Assembly: GCF_021155765.1 (NCBI RefSeq)
Contig: NC_060107.1
Location: 478,501 to 542,500 of the forward strand
Direction of reading: 5' to 3'
Origin: Diprion similis
Lineage: Eukaryota > Arthropoda > Insecta > Hymenoptera > Diprionidae
DNA length: 64,000 bases
The notes under the pieces were generated by a model. It saw only the letters and a list, made by a program, of their open reading frames with translations. It searched no databases and was not told the DNA's origin. Shown here piece after piece: positions 11,693 through 22,964 of this stretch. The translations under genes were made by a program, and so were the position numbers. The first letter of the stretch is position 1, and each line of letters starts with the position of its first letter.

Positions 11693-12506
11693 ATGAGTGA
11701 AAAACGCGCACGCCAACCGATAGTTCGTTACGTAGGATACGAGGGGAATAACGAGTGGACTAATGATGAGAAAATCCTCTTATTGAAGGGTTTAAAGAAA
11801 TACGGCCATAAAGATGTTCCGAGTATAGCTAAATTGGTGCCAAGCAAATCCCCGATCGCAGTGAAAACGATGATTCTCAACACAATGATGGCTGCACGTC
11901 GTTCTACCAAACCAGGGAGAAAACCGCCTATAAATATGTGGCTGGAACGAACGTCGCTTGACGATACAAACTCGCTGATTCCGCAGGCCTTGAAATTCAT
12001 ATCATTGTTCGAGAGGCATCCTGCTGCTGAAAATTGCGGCGGCTGTGATCTCAGGTAAGCAGACAAGCTTACACCATCGGAGCATTCTTAGACCAATTTT
12101 GATTTAGTTCTTTATTCAGAGCTGCCTATGACTTCGTTTCTCGTATGACACGCAACCAACCTACTGCCGAGCTGTCAACAAATACTAGAAGAATTATTTT
12201 TAAAGCTATTTCCAAGACTGTGAGCAAAATGAGATTGAGCAGTCCAGAGAGCCTATTCCAGTCTATCAATAATGTAACAAAAACAGCGTCGCAAAAGGAT
12301 TACACACGCCATACCGTAAGCCATTTGAGTAATATTCAGTTGTTTGAAACCTCATATCACAGAATTGACCAGGATCTGATCCGCATTTGATTACGACACA
12401 TGTTATTTTCACTTTTCAGAAAACACAATCTAACATCGGACCTCACAAAGTGCTACAGGAGTTGAACAAATTCATGGTACCAACTGAGCAGCTTCGCATG
12501 TCTTGA
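11693..12506 (+). CDS. SANT/Myb-like domain protein, unrecognised
   Basis: Three exons, 11693-12054, 12120-12315 and 12420-12506, join in phase across GT/AG borders to give 214 residues. If exon 2 is not spliced at 12315 (ACC|GTAAGC) the frame runs on to a stop at 12388-12390, so an intron-retaining form of different C terminus is possible. Residues about 19-68 look like a SANT/Myb helix-turn-helix: NEWTNDEKILLLKGLKKYGH, then VPSIAKLVPSKSPIAVK, with the first tryptophan and spaced hydrophobics in place. The rest is basic and lacks a family I recognise; the spliced C terminus is HKVLQELNKFMVPTEQLRMS. A nuclear, chromatin or transcription role is a guess from the SANT motif. I chose the ATG at 11693 because it is followed by a basic N-terminus directly preceding the domain and there is an in-frame block upstream. 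Confidence 0.72.
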
Positions 12507-13608
12507 TTTTAATTCAATCAAGGATTGAACTATTAGGTAGTAATTTTATTCATCCAGGACTATCTCGTCTCACGAGGTTCATGCAGTTTCACCAATTGGT
12601 AATCAGCTAAATTAGATGATAAAAGTTTTTCATGGATTAAATACTGGTTTAATCAACAGAAATATTTTTTATTTGATGTGATAGTTGAACAATTGCGTTG
12701 ATTAGTTTAATAGCTAGGTAATACATACAATATGTGTAATATAGATACAATATTATTTAAAAAAATTTCCTTCGTTACACGAATTATTTATATAACAATG
12801 ATTGAATAAAAATAGTGTACAAGTTCATATGTTTACAATATATGTATAATACATGAAAAGAAATTTCGAATTTTAAAACGATGAAACATCCAACAGTTTT
12901 CAAAACTTTTGCTGGGAAATTGATAACAATTTTATTACTATTTATGGTTTGTGATCGATGGTTGGAAGAGTTATGTACACCATGTAAGGACATAAATTTG
13001 AAAAACTGTGTTGTGTCATAGGCATTTACTAATAACGTTGGACTTTGATCGAATTTAACCCCCTTTTGCCTCAAAGGATTGGTTAAATACGGAACAAAAT
13101 TACGTCATACAGAAATTTCCTCTCATAAGGCACTCCAGTTTTCAAAAATGTGCCCCAGTAATGTGCAAAATATTCTGTTACGATAAAATAAACATGATTA
13201 CAGAACAGAAATTGAATGGTGTAGCATAGTATTCAGTATTCAGATAATTAAAAAGACCGTTAATGTTTTACATTAAAGTCAAGAGTGATAGTTCAAATGA
13301 ATGGGAATGTGAATCGTTTTATAACCTATCGATTATACTTTCACATACATCGCTCAACATCAATGAATCATAAATGCTAAATAGCTTGAAACTTTACATG
13401 AAACATTTAAGAGTCTGGTAGCAACATCATGGAAGAGCAACTGCTTACTGCATGTATCTACATTTTCATACGTCTATTAAATTGTATTTACTGTGTCTTT
13501 CAAATGCATGAATAATTATGTATATTTCTACTGTGAAACTTGAAATGTTGAGCCTTGTTGTTAATTTCAGCGAAAGAAAAATAAGTTGACACCTAAACAA
13601 TGTTATGA
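12507..13608. other. Convergent 3' flanks
   Basis: The SANT-like gene ends at 12506 reading right and ArfGAP1 ends at 13609 reading left, so this AT-rich 1.1 kb holds both 3' untranslated regions. AATAAA on the plus strand at 12805-12810 and its complement TTTATT at about 12929 are candidate polyadenylation signals, but such strings are frequent by chance here. A 96-codon minus-strand frame at 12784-13074 has no recognisable feature. Confidence 0.45.
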
Positions 13609-15857
13609 TTAATCTTTCAATATATTCCATGCATCTTCTTCTAGTTTCGAATTCCAATCTGCGGGCTTATTATTGTCTTCTTCAAAGTCGATTAAAGATT
13701 TCTCTTTGCTATTTGCTTTTTTTGATGCCCGAGGCACTGGCTTTGACCGATCATCCCTGGTGGATTCATTTGATAATTTTGGATTAGTGCTACTTCCCCA
13801 GGAGTCCCAGTCCCGACTAGAAAGCTTAGTCCCTGAAGAACTGCTCCTGAAGAAATTATTTTGCATGTAATATAGAAGTAACAGTGGCTTAGATTTGTCA
13901 CTTAAGAATTTACAAACCAATAATGTCTACTCACTTCATCGTATTTCCAGCAACTAACGATGATTTTTCGGTTGAATATGAACTGCTGGAATAACTGTTT
14001 TGTTGAGTATTTGACGTCTGGTACTGATCATTTGAATCAAACTGTTGATGCTGTTCTGACGAATTTGTTCCACTGATATCTCCCCATCCTCGACGCCCTA
14101 AATCACTGACCTAAACAAATTGAAGTAAAGTAGAAGTGATTGGATGCGTTCGTAGCATTGATCTGAATAAATTATTACAGCTGTAATATTCTTCACAGTT
14201 AAAATAACAAACAAAACTGTAAGCCTTCAAAGGGCGAACATTGTTTCAGCATTGTTGGAAAGACGTCAGGGAAATGAAATAAACTCAGATTTGAATTTCG
14301 TGAATAAAAATTCAGAATAAAGTGTTGAATGTTTGGCAACTTGATTAATTTCCGTTTCTACCTTTGCGGCAAGAGTGTTAACTTGTGCTCCTACATCCTC
14401 CAAAATAGTACCGTCGCGAACCTAGTGAAGTAAACATAAAATCAAACAAACCAAAGTAGTAAACTTAAAGTATCTTCCGGGTAAAAAAATCACAATTATA
14501 AAATAATCAAAATGTTGAGAAGAAAGAATCGAATAAAATGCATAAATTATAATCAGGTGTTTTTATCAAATAAAAAGGAAATGTGGAGTACCTTTTGAGA
14601 AGCCATTCCACCAATCTTAATTGCGTTTTCTGTTGCCTTGGTTGCGATCTTTGCTGCTGAAGATGACATTATCGACCAACCCTGGAAACAAAAGATACGC
14701 TTTCTGATTGTATAAGAGTGAAAGATTAAAAATCAGGTTTTAGAATAGTTCTGCAGAGCTTAAAATAATATCTTACGCTGGCAAGGGATGAGACAGCAGT
14801 ATCAAAAAATTCTTGGGAAGAGCTTCGTGGTGGGGCATCCATTTGGTAACCAAAGCCTCCATACTTTCCTCCTTGGTTTGGCGGTAAGTTTCTGCAAGTG
14901 TGATTTGAAATATTTTGAAAACTTGCGGGTTGAAATATAATTCCCAACAGAACTTATGATTGTTCTTCGTAAAACTGTTTCTTGAATTCATAATTTAGTA
15001 TAGGAAGTACTTGTAAGGTAGTACTGAAATACCATATACTCACTCGGGTCTAGATGCATTTTCATCCTGTTTCCTGGCAAAAAACGATTCAGTTTGAGTT
15101 TTAAAGCTAGCTGTGTTAAAGTTCTGATACGAACTGGAATCTTCACTCTGATATGAGTTTTGCTCGTATCTACTATTATTGTCTTGATACGTTGAACTCC
15201 TTGAAGTCTTGACACCGGAAGAACTTGGGGTCCACGTTTCTCCACGCGCCAATGTTGCTATCTGAATACGTCAGTTTATGATAATTAAGTATGAGAGAAA
15301 TTATTCAATAAAAAAATACTGTCTATGCAAATACAAATTCTAATAGCTGATTAAGTTATAATTTGAATATTTGCATTAAGCCAGTATTTTTTAAATACTA
15401 AAAGATGAAAATTTCATTACCTTGTCTCTGTAGAGAGCTGCAGCATTAGTGTTGTATCGTTGCTGTATAGACATGGAATCATCCCAGTCAGGTTGAGCCT
15501 CGAAGAATTCACGAGCCTTTCTGTTTCCACCAACTTTCATTTTCTCAAGTTCCGAGTCTTTCCATTTGTCCATAGAAACGGAACGCACAAAGGATAAGTG
15601 CACACCAAGGCCTCGGTGCTTGCCGGAACACTCGAGGCAGATCCATATTCCATACGTAACGGAAACCCACTGAGGATTGTGGGCTCCACACTCGAAGCAT
15701 TTCTGTTGTAAGGATAAAATAAACGTTATGATAATAAAGAAATTACCAGCGTCAATGACATGAGGTGTGACATACGTCTGTTGAGGTGAAACCTTACACT
15801 ATTTTCATCGCGGGGTTTTAATTCACCAAGTATTCGTCGTGTTCTCGGGCTCGCCAT
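13609..15857 (-). CDS. ArfGAP1: ADP-ribosylation factor GTPase-activating protein 1
   Basis: Eight exons: 15798-15857, 15421-15702, 15044-15261, 14777-14891, 14592-14681, 14362-14421, 13935-14110 and 13609-13846. All phases agree, giving 412 residues (vertebrate ArfGAP1 is about the same). It starts [20 protein letters not shown]. The ArfGAP zinc finger is CX2CX16CX2C at C22, C25, C42 and C45; the catalytic arginine finger is R50 in [15 protein letters not shown]. Residues about 213-245 ([11 protein letters not shown], then [16 protein letters not shown]) form an ALPS-type amphipathic helix rich in Ser, Thr and Ala that senses curved membrane. The C terminus has the tryptophan motifs DWDSWG and EDAWNILKD, which in this family contact coatomer/clathrin adaptors. 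The protein stimulates GTP hydrolysis on Arf1 at the Golgi and drives COPI uncoating. The small exons 256-275 and 226-255 are in-frame cassettes and could be skipped. Confidence 0.95.
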
Positions 15858-16734
15858 GTCCCTGGGGTCGAGACCTCGTCCCAGAAAACGTTGTGAATTC
15901 GGTCAGTGAACGGATAACGCGGGCACTTTGACTCGAAGGCGACGACAAAGCGACGGGGTATGCATACGAAAAACCGCGAACGTTTTCCGAACTCTGATTT
16001 CAGCTGTTGTGCGATTTACGGCGTGCGTCGTGTCCGACAGATGCTTTTCCCATTCAGAGGTTACCACGGCACAAAGTCACCGAGTCAGCTGTCAGCGTGT
16101 CCGTACTGCGACGACTCGGACAACGAGCATGAGGTGCTGCTCGATTAGAACAGCATAAGACTCCGTTTGCAACAAGAGATGCCCTTTCAACCAATTAGCA
16201 GCTCGGATTTCGGGGATGCGATGAGCGTTGCAATCTCAATGTGAACCAGGCATAACGGCAATGAAAAGAATGTAGGTAACGTGGGATGACGTGGCCGGCG
16301 TAGGTATCCACGGGCAGAAGAGCGTACGGCATTGCTGTCTGTCGGATTTGTCAGAACTTCAGAACTGAGTTTTGGATGAGGCTGCGACATTGCTGCCACG
16401 CACTTGTATCTTGGTCGGTAATGGCCAAGTTACAATTTCAATGAATATGACGTTGATTTTGAAGCGGCTTCGTGACCACGATAAGAAGTCGCTTCGACCC
16501 GGAACTGATTCGAGGTATTGCCAGCAAGGGAACCTGAGTTGATAATTGGGGGCCTACGGTCATAATAGTAAAACACGTGAGTGCAAATTGCTAGACAATG
16601 AGAGCAGTGTGCACTCAATGAATTCCAAGTTGTTACCAGAGCCTCAAGCGAAAGGAAACTTCTGATAGCGGATTAAACTTCTCAAGATTTTTGAGGGTGG
16701 AGTTACAAGCAGAGAGTTTTTGCGAATCGTTTCT
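15858..16734. other. ArfGAP1 upstream region
   Basis: This holds the ArfGAP1 promoter and 5' untranslated sequence, CpG-rich between about 15,860 and 16,150. Plus-strand frames at 15928-16158 and 15960-16148 and a minus-strand frame at 16187-16399 show no domain and no splice support. Between 16,400 and 16,734 nothing is recognised. Confidence 0.5.
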
Positions 16735-17100
16735 AAGTTGAAAAGTTCTTGGCTCCAAAATTTGCGAAAGAAAAAAGTTGAATTTCCGATGCTTTTAGTC
16801 GGCGAAAAATTTCTGGATTTTGGAAAGTGCTGGGATCAATTCTTTGAGGCACTATTCCGACGGAATTTTGCGAGAAAAATCGACTGAGCGCAGTCCCAAT
16901 ACGCTGCGAGCAACGGATCACAAGTTACAGCAAAAAAACCGAAGATTTTCATCGCCATTTCTCTGCTGTTGGTCCGATGGTCTTTTTCATGTGTTTTCTG
17001 AGTTCCTAGTGGTCCAATTACTCTAGAAAGGGTCATACTAATCGATTCCGAGTCGAAAAATTTTCGGCTCCCAAAATCAGGAAAAAACTAAGGCTAACCT
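16735..17100 (+). repeat. Decayed satellite monomer(s), left edge
   Basis: From about 16796 the sequence is a recognisable but mutated copy of the 312-bp satellite: GGCACTATTCCGACG, then CAATACGCTGCGAGCAACG, TCTCTGCTGTTGGTCC and CTCTAGAAAGGGTCATAC are kept with substitutions and small indels between. The preceding bases from about 16735 match the GGCTCC/AAAACTAAGG part of the previous monomer more weakly. It breaks off in GGCTAACC where the LINE fragment begins. Confidence 0.85.
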
Positions 17101-17835
17101 TAGGTGGCTGTTTGCCACCACAAAGATACCAGACATACGCCAGGCATACATGAAAAACGCGCTAGTGCGTCTTAAACGAAATCCAGAAGAAATAGAACAA
17201 AGAAAGCACACCCACGAACATGACACCAGAGCCAGGACACGAGAAAACCTCACACTGTCAAAAACTAAAACAACAATTGGGCACAGACAAGAAGAAGTAA
17301 TTATAAACAAGCTGTATAATGAAATTCCATTAGAAATAAAGCAAAAACGTATACAGGGTTTCAAAAAAAGTATTGGTACTTGGATCTTACAGCAGGGAAG
17401 AATGTACTACAATATACTGACTAACACCTAGAGAACGAGTGAATGAAAAGACTCGATAAAAATGTAGAAGTACTCTAGAGATTTCTAAATGTTTTTTTTT
17501 GTTACACGTGTAAGCAAATTAATGAGTATCAATAACGAATTAGGTATAAATTAGGAAATAAGTATAATGTGATGATTGAATAACAAGTAGAAATAATTAA
17601 TCTGCGTAATATAGTAAATTATCAGGTGCGGATGAGGAAGACTCAAATGCAAACACACATTCACGCAAATAAATTGTAATTTAGGAAATTAAGTGACAAG
17701 TTGTCACTATGTAAAAAAAAGCGACTGCAGCCAGACAAGCATGATAAGATGCTCAGGCTTGAAGAACTGAGAATTATGTGTAAACACAAAGAAAAAATGA
17801 TGTCAATAAATCTGAATCTAAATCTGAATCTGAAT
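17101..17835 (+). mobile_element. LINE-type retrotransposon 3' fragment inserted in satellite
   Basis: Satellite sequence is interrupted exactly at GGCTAACC and resumes at CTAACCCCTTTGG, so about 730 bases were inserted, with CTAACC as a possible 6-bp target duplication. An open frame from 17102 to 17431 ends in a segment typical of the C terminus of CR1/Jockey-like reverse transcriptases: TRARTRENLTLSKTKTT, then INKLYNEIPLEIKQK and FKKSIGTWIL. The fragment then has about 380 bases of non-coding 3' sequence and terminates in a short (AATCTG)n tail, about 17811-17835, as many LINEs do. Everything 5' of this is missing, as expected for 5'-truncated integration. The clade is uncertain. Confidence 0.68.
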
Positions 17836-17838
17836 CTA
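17811..17838 (+). repeat. (AATCTG)n microsatellite tail
   Basis: About four to five imperfect copies of a 6-base unit, AATCTG/AATCTA, form the 3' end of the LINE fragment and abut the resuming satellite. It probably arose at integration rather than as an independent microsatellite. Confidence 0.6.
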
Positions 17839-17949
17839 ACCCCTTTGGATTTTCGGCCGAAATTTCGACGAGTTCGGAAAGTGCTGCGATTATTTTTGAA
17901 AGGCACTATTCCGCCGTAATTTTGCGAGAGGAATCGATTAAGCGCAGTC

Positions 17950-20154
17950 CCAATACGCTGCGAGGTACGCCTGAAAAGTTACAGGCGGAAAACTGCTTAT
18001 TTTAGTGCTCATTTCTCTGCTGTTGGTCCTACGCTCTTTTGCATGTGTTTTTTGAGTTCCTGGGGGTCGATTTACTCTAGAAAGGGTCATACAAATCGAT
18101 TCCGAAACGAGAAATTTTTGGCTCCGAAAATAAGGAAAAAACTAAGGCTAACCCCTTTGGATTTTTGGACAAAATTTCGACAAGTTTGAAAAGTGCTGCG
18201 ATTATTTTTTTCAGGCACTATTCCGACGTAATTTCGCGAGAGGAATCGATTAAGCGCAGTCTTAATACGCTGCGAGCAACGCCTAAGAAGTTATAGGCGA
18301 AAAACTGCTGATTTTTGTGGTCATATCTCTGCTGTTGGTTCTACGCTCTTTTGCATGTGTTTTTTGAGTTCCTGGGGGTCGATTTACTCTAGAAAGGGTC
18401 ATACAAATCGATTCCGGAACGAGAAATTTTCGGCTCTCAAAATGAGGAAAAAACTAAGGCTAACCCCTTTGGATTTTTGGCCAGAATTTCGACGAGTTTG
18501 GAAAGTGCTGCGATTATTTTTTTCAGACACTATTCCGACGTAATTTTGCGAGAGGAATCGATTAAGCGCCGTCCCAATACGCTGCGAGCAACGCCTGAAA
18601 AGTTACAGGCGGAAAACTGCTGATTTTTGTGCTCATTTCTCTGCTGTTGGTCCTACGCTCTTTTGCATGTGTTTTTTGAGTTCCTGGGGGTCGATTTACT
18701 CTGGAAAGGGTCATACAAATCGATTCCGAAACGAGAAATTTTCGGCTCTGAAAATGAGGAAAAAAATAAGGCTAACCCCTTTGGATTTTTGGCCAAAATT
18801 TCGACGAGTTCGAAAAGTGCTGCGATTATTTTTGAAAGGCACTATTCCGACGTAATTTTGCGAGAGGAATCGATTAAGCGCAGTCCCAATACGCTGCGAG
18901 CAACGCCTGAAAAGTTACAGGCGGAAAACTGCTTATTTTAGTGCTCATTTCTCTGCTGTTGGTCCTACGCTCTTTTGCATGTGTTTTTTGAGTTCCTGGG
19001 GGTCGATTTACTCTAGAAAGGGTCATACAAATCGATTCCGAAACGAGAAATTTTTGGCTCCGAAAATGAGGAAAAAACTAAGGCTAACCCCTTTGGATTT
19101 TTGGTCAAAATTTCGACAAGTTTGAAAAGTGCTGCGATTATTTTTTTCAGGCACTATTCCGACGTAATTTCGCGAGAGGAATCGATTAAGCGCAGTCTTA
19201 ATACGCTGCGAGCAACGCCTAAGAAGTTATAGGCGAAAAACTGCTGATTTTTGTGGTCATATCTCTGCTGTTGGTTCTACGCTCTTTTGCATGTGTTTTT
19301 TGAGTTCCTGGGGGTCGATTTACTCGAGAAAGGGTCATACAAATCGATTCCGGAACGAGAAATTTTTGGCTCTCAAAATGAGGAAAAAACTAAGGCTAAC
19401 CCCTTTGGATTTTTGGCCAGAATTTCGACGAGTTTGGAAAGTGCTGCGATTATTTTTTTCAGACACTATTCCGACGTAATTTTGCGAGAGGAATCGATTA
19501 AGCGCAGTCCCAATACGCTGCGAGCAACGCCTGAAAAGTTACAGGCGGAAAACTGCTGATTTTTGTGCTCATTTCTCTGCTGTTGGTCCTACGCTGTTTT
19601 GCATGTGTTTTTTGAGTTCCTGGGGGTCGATTTACTCTGGGAAGGGTCATACAAATCGATTCCGAAACGAGAAATTTTCGGCTCTGAAAATGAGGAAAAA
19701 ACTAAGGCTAACCCCTTTGGATTTTTGGCCAAAATTTCGACGAGTTTGAAAAAGGCTGCGATTATTTTTCTCAGGCACTATTCCGACGTAATTTTGCGAG
19801 GGGAATCGATTAAGCGCAGTCCCAATACGCTGCGAGCAACGCCTGAGAAGTTACAGGCGGAAAACTGCTGATTTTTGTGCTCATTTCTCTGCTGTTGGTC
19901 CTATGCTCTTTTGCATGTGTTTTTTGAGTTCCTGGGGGTCGATTTACTCTAGAAAGGGTCATACAAATCGATTCCGAAACGAGAAATTTTTGGCTCCGAA
20001 AATGAGGAAAAAACTAAGGCTAACCCCTTTGGATTTTTGGTCAAAATTTCGACAAGTTTGAAAAGTGCTGCGATTATTTTTTTCAGGCACTATTCCGACG
20101 TAATTTCGCGAGAGGAATCGATTAGGCGCAGTCTTAATACGCTGCGAGCAACGC
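17950..20154 (+). repeat. Satellite higher-order repeat, 3-mer block
   Basis: Monomers follow a three-type order with a period of 936 bases: one with CTTATTTTAGTGCTC, one with GTGGTCATATCTC, one with TTTTGTGCTCATTTC. Two full cycles are seen (for example matched positions 18355 and 19291, 18627 and 19563), then one extra monomer with TCCTATGCTC before the next block. Confidence 0.8.
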
Positions 20155-22964
20155 CTAAGAAGTTACAGGCGAAAAACTGCTGATTTTTGTAGTCATATCT
20201 CTGCTGTTGGTTCTACGCTCTTTTGCATGTGTTTTTTGAGTTCCTGGGGGTCGATTTACTCTAGAAAGGGTCATACAAATCGATTCCGAAACGAGAAATT
20301 TTCGACTCTCAAAATGAGGAAAAAAACTAAGGCTAACCCCTTTGGATTTTTGGCCAGAATTTCGACGAGTTTGAAAAGTGCTGCGATTATTTTTTTCAGG
20401 CACTATTCCGCCGTAATTTTGCGAGAGGAATCGATTGGGCGCAGTCCCAATACGCTGCGAGCAACGCCTGAGAAGTTACAGGCGGAAAACTGCTGATTTT
20501 TGTGCTCATTTCTCTGCTGTTGGTCCTACGCTCTCTTGCATGTGTTTTTTGAGTTCCTGGGGGTCGATTTACTCTAGAAAGGGTCATACAAATCGATTCC
20601 GAAACGAGAAATTTTCGGCTCTGAAAATGAGGAAAAAACTAAGGCTAACCCCTTTGGATTTTTGGCCAAAATTTCGACGAGTTTGGAAAGTGCTGCGATT
20701 ATTTTTCTCAGGCACTATTCCGACGTAATTTTGCGAGAGGAATCGATTAGGCGCAGTCTTAATACGCTGCGAGCAACGCCTAAGAAGTTACAGGCGGAAA
20801 ACTGCTGATTTTTGTGCTCATTTCTCTGCTGTTGGTCCTACGCTCTTTTGCATGTGTTTTTTGAGTTCCTGGGGGTCGATTTACTCTGGTAAGGGTCATA
20901 CAAATCGATTCCGAAACGAGAAATTTTCGGCTCTGAAAATGAGGAAAAAACTAAGGCTAACCCCTTTGGATTTTTGGCCAAAATCTCGACGAGTTTGAAA
21001 AGTGCTGCAATTATTTTTCTCAGGCACTATTCCGACGTAATTTTGCGAGAGGAATCGATTAAGCGCAGTCCCAATACGCTGCGAGCAACGCCTGAGAAGT
21101 TACAGGCGGAAAACTGCTGATTTTTGTGCTCATTTCTCTGCTGTTGGTCCTACGCTCTTTTGCATGTGTTTTTTGAGTTCCTGGGGGTCGATTTACTCTA
21201 GAAAGGGTCATACAAATCGATTCCGAAACGAGAAATTTTTGGCTCCGAAAATGAGGAAAAAACTAAGGCTAACCCCTTTGGATTTTTGGTCAAAATTTCG
21301 ACAAGTTTGAAAAGTGCTGCGATTATTTTTTTCAGGCACTATTCCGACGTAATTTCGCGAGAGGAATCGATTAGGCGCAGTCTTAATACGCTGCGAGCAA
21401 CGCCTAAGAAGTTACAGGCGAAAAACTGCTGATTTTTGTAGTCATATCTCTGCTGTTGGTTCAACGCTCTTTTGCATGTGTTTTTTGAGTTCCTGGGGGT
21501 CGATTTACTCTAGAAAGGGTCATACAAATCGATTCCGGAACGAGAAATTTTCGGCTCTCAAAATGAGGAAAAAAACTAAGGCTAACCCCTTTGGATTTTT
21601 GGCCAGAATTTCGACGAGTTTGAAAAGTGCTGCGATTATTTTTTTCAGGCACTATTCCGCTGTAATTTTGCGAGAGGAATCGATTAGGCGCAGTCCCAAT
21701 ACGCTGCGAGCAACGCCTGAGAAGTTACAGGCGGAAAACTGCTGATTTTTGTGCTCATTTCTCTGCTGTTGGTCCTACGCTCTTTTGCATGTGTTTTTTG
21801 AGTTCCTGGGGGTCGATTTACTCTGGAAAGGGTCATACAAATCGATTCCGAAACGAGAAATTTTCGGCTCTGTGAATGAGGAAAAAACTAAGGCTAACCC
21901 CTTTGGATTTTTGGTCAAAATTTCGACAAGTTTGAAAAGTGCTGCGATTATTTTTTTCAGGCACTATTCCGACGTAATTTCGCGAGAGGAATCGATTAAG
22001 CGCAGTCTTAATACGCTGCGAGCAACGCCTAAGAAGTTATAGGCGAAAAACTGCTGATTTTTGTGGTCATATCTCTGCTGTTGGTTCTACGCTCTTTTGC
22101 ATGTGTTTTTTGAGTTCCTGGGGGTCGATTTACTCTAGAAAGGGTCATACAAATCGATTCCGGAACGAGAAATTTTTGGCTCTCAAAATGAGGAAAAAAC
22201 TAAGGCTAACCCCTTTGGATTTTTGGCCAGAATTTCGACGAGTTTGGAAAGTGCTGCGATTATTTTTTTCAGACACTATTCCGACGTAATTTTGCGAGAG
22301 GAATCGATTAAGCGCAGTCCCAATACGCTGCGAGCAACGCCTGAAAAGTTACAGGCGGAAAACTGCTGATTTTTGTGCTCATTTCTCTGCTGTTGGTCCT
22401 ACGCTCTTTTGCATGTGTTTTTTGAGTTCCTGGGGGTCGATTTACTCTGGTAAGGGTCATACAAATCGATTCCGAAACGAGAAATTTTCGGCTCTGAAAA
22501 TGAGGAAAAAACTAAGGCTAACCCCTTTGGATTTTTGGCCAAAATTTCGACGAGTTTGAAAAAGGCTGCGATTATTTTTCTCAGGCACTATTCCGACGTA
22601 ATTTTGCGAGAGGAATCGATTAAGCGCAGTCCCAATACGCTGCGAGCAACGCCTGAGAAGTTACAGGCGGAAAACTGCTGATTTTTGTGCTCATTTCTCT
22701 GCTGTTGGTCCTACGCTCTTTTGCATGTGTTTTTTGAGTTCCTGGGAGTCGATTTACTCTAGAAAGGGTCATACAAATCGATTCCGAAACGAGAAATTTT
22801 TGGCTCCGAAAATGAGGAAAAAACTAAGGCTAACCCCTTTGGATTTTTGGTCAAAATTTCGACAAGTTTGAAAAGTGCTGCGATTATTTTTTTCAGGCAC
22901 TATTCCGACGTAATTTCGCGAGAGGAATCGATTAGGCGCAGTCTTAATACGCTGCGAGCAACGC
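20155..22964 (+). repeat. Satellite higher-order repeat, 9-mer copy 1 (2,810 bp)
   Basis: Nine monomers in a fixed order by diagnostic variants: first with TAGTCATATC, second with CTCTCTTGC, two plain, fifth with TAGTCATATC plus GTTCAACGC, sixth plain, seventh with GTGGTCATATC, eighth plain, ninth with CTGGGAGTCG. The same ordered series recurs at 25151-27960. Confidence 0.82.
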
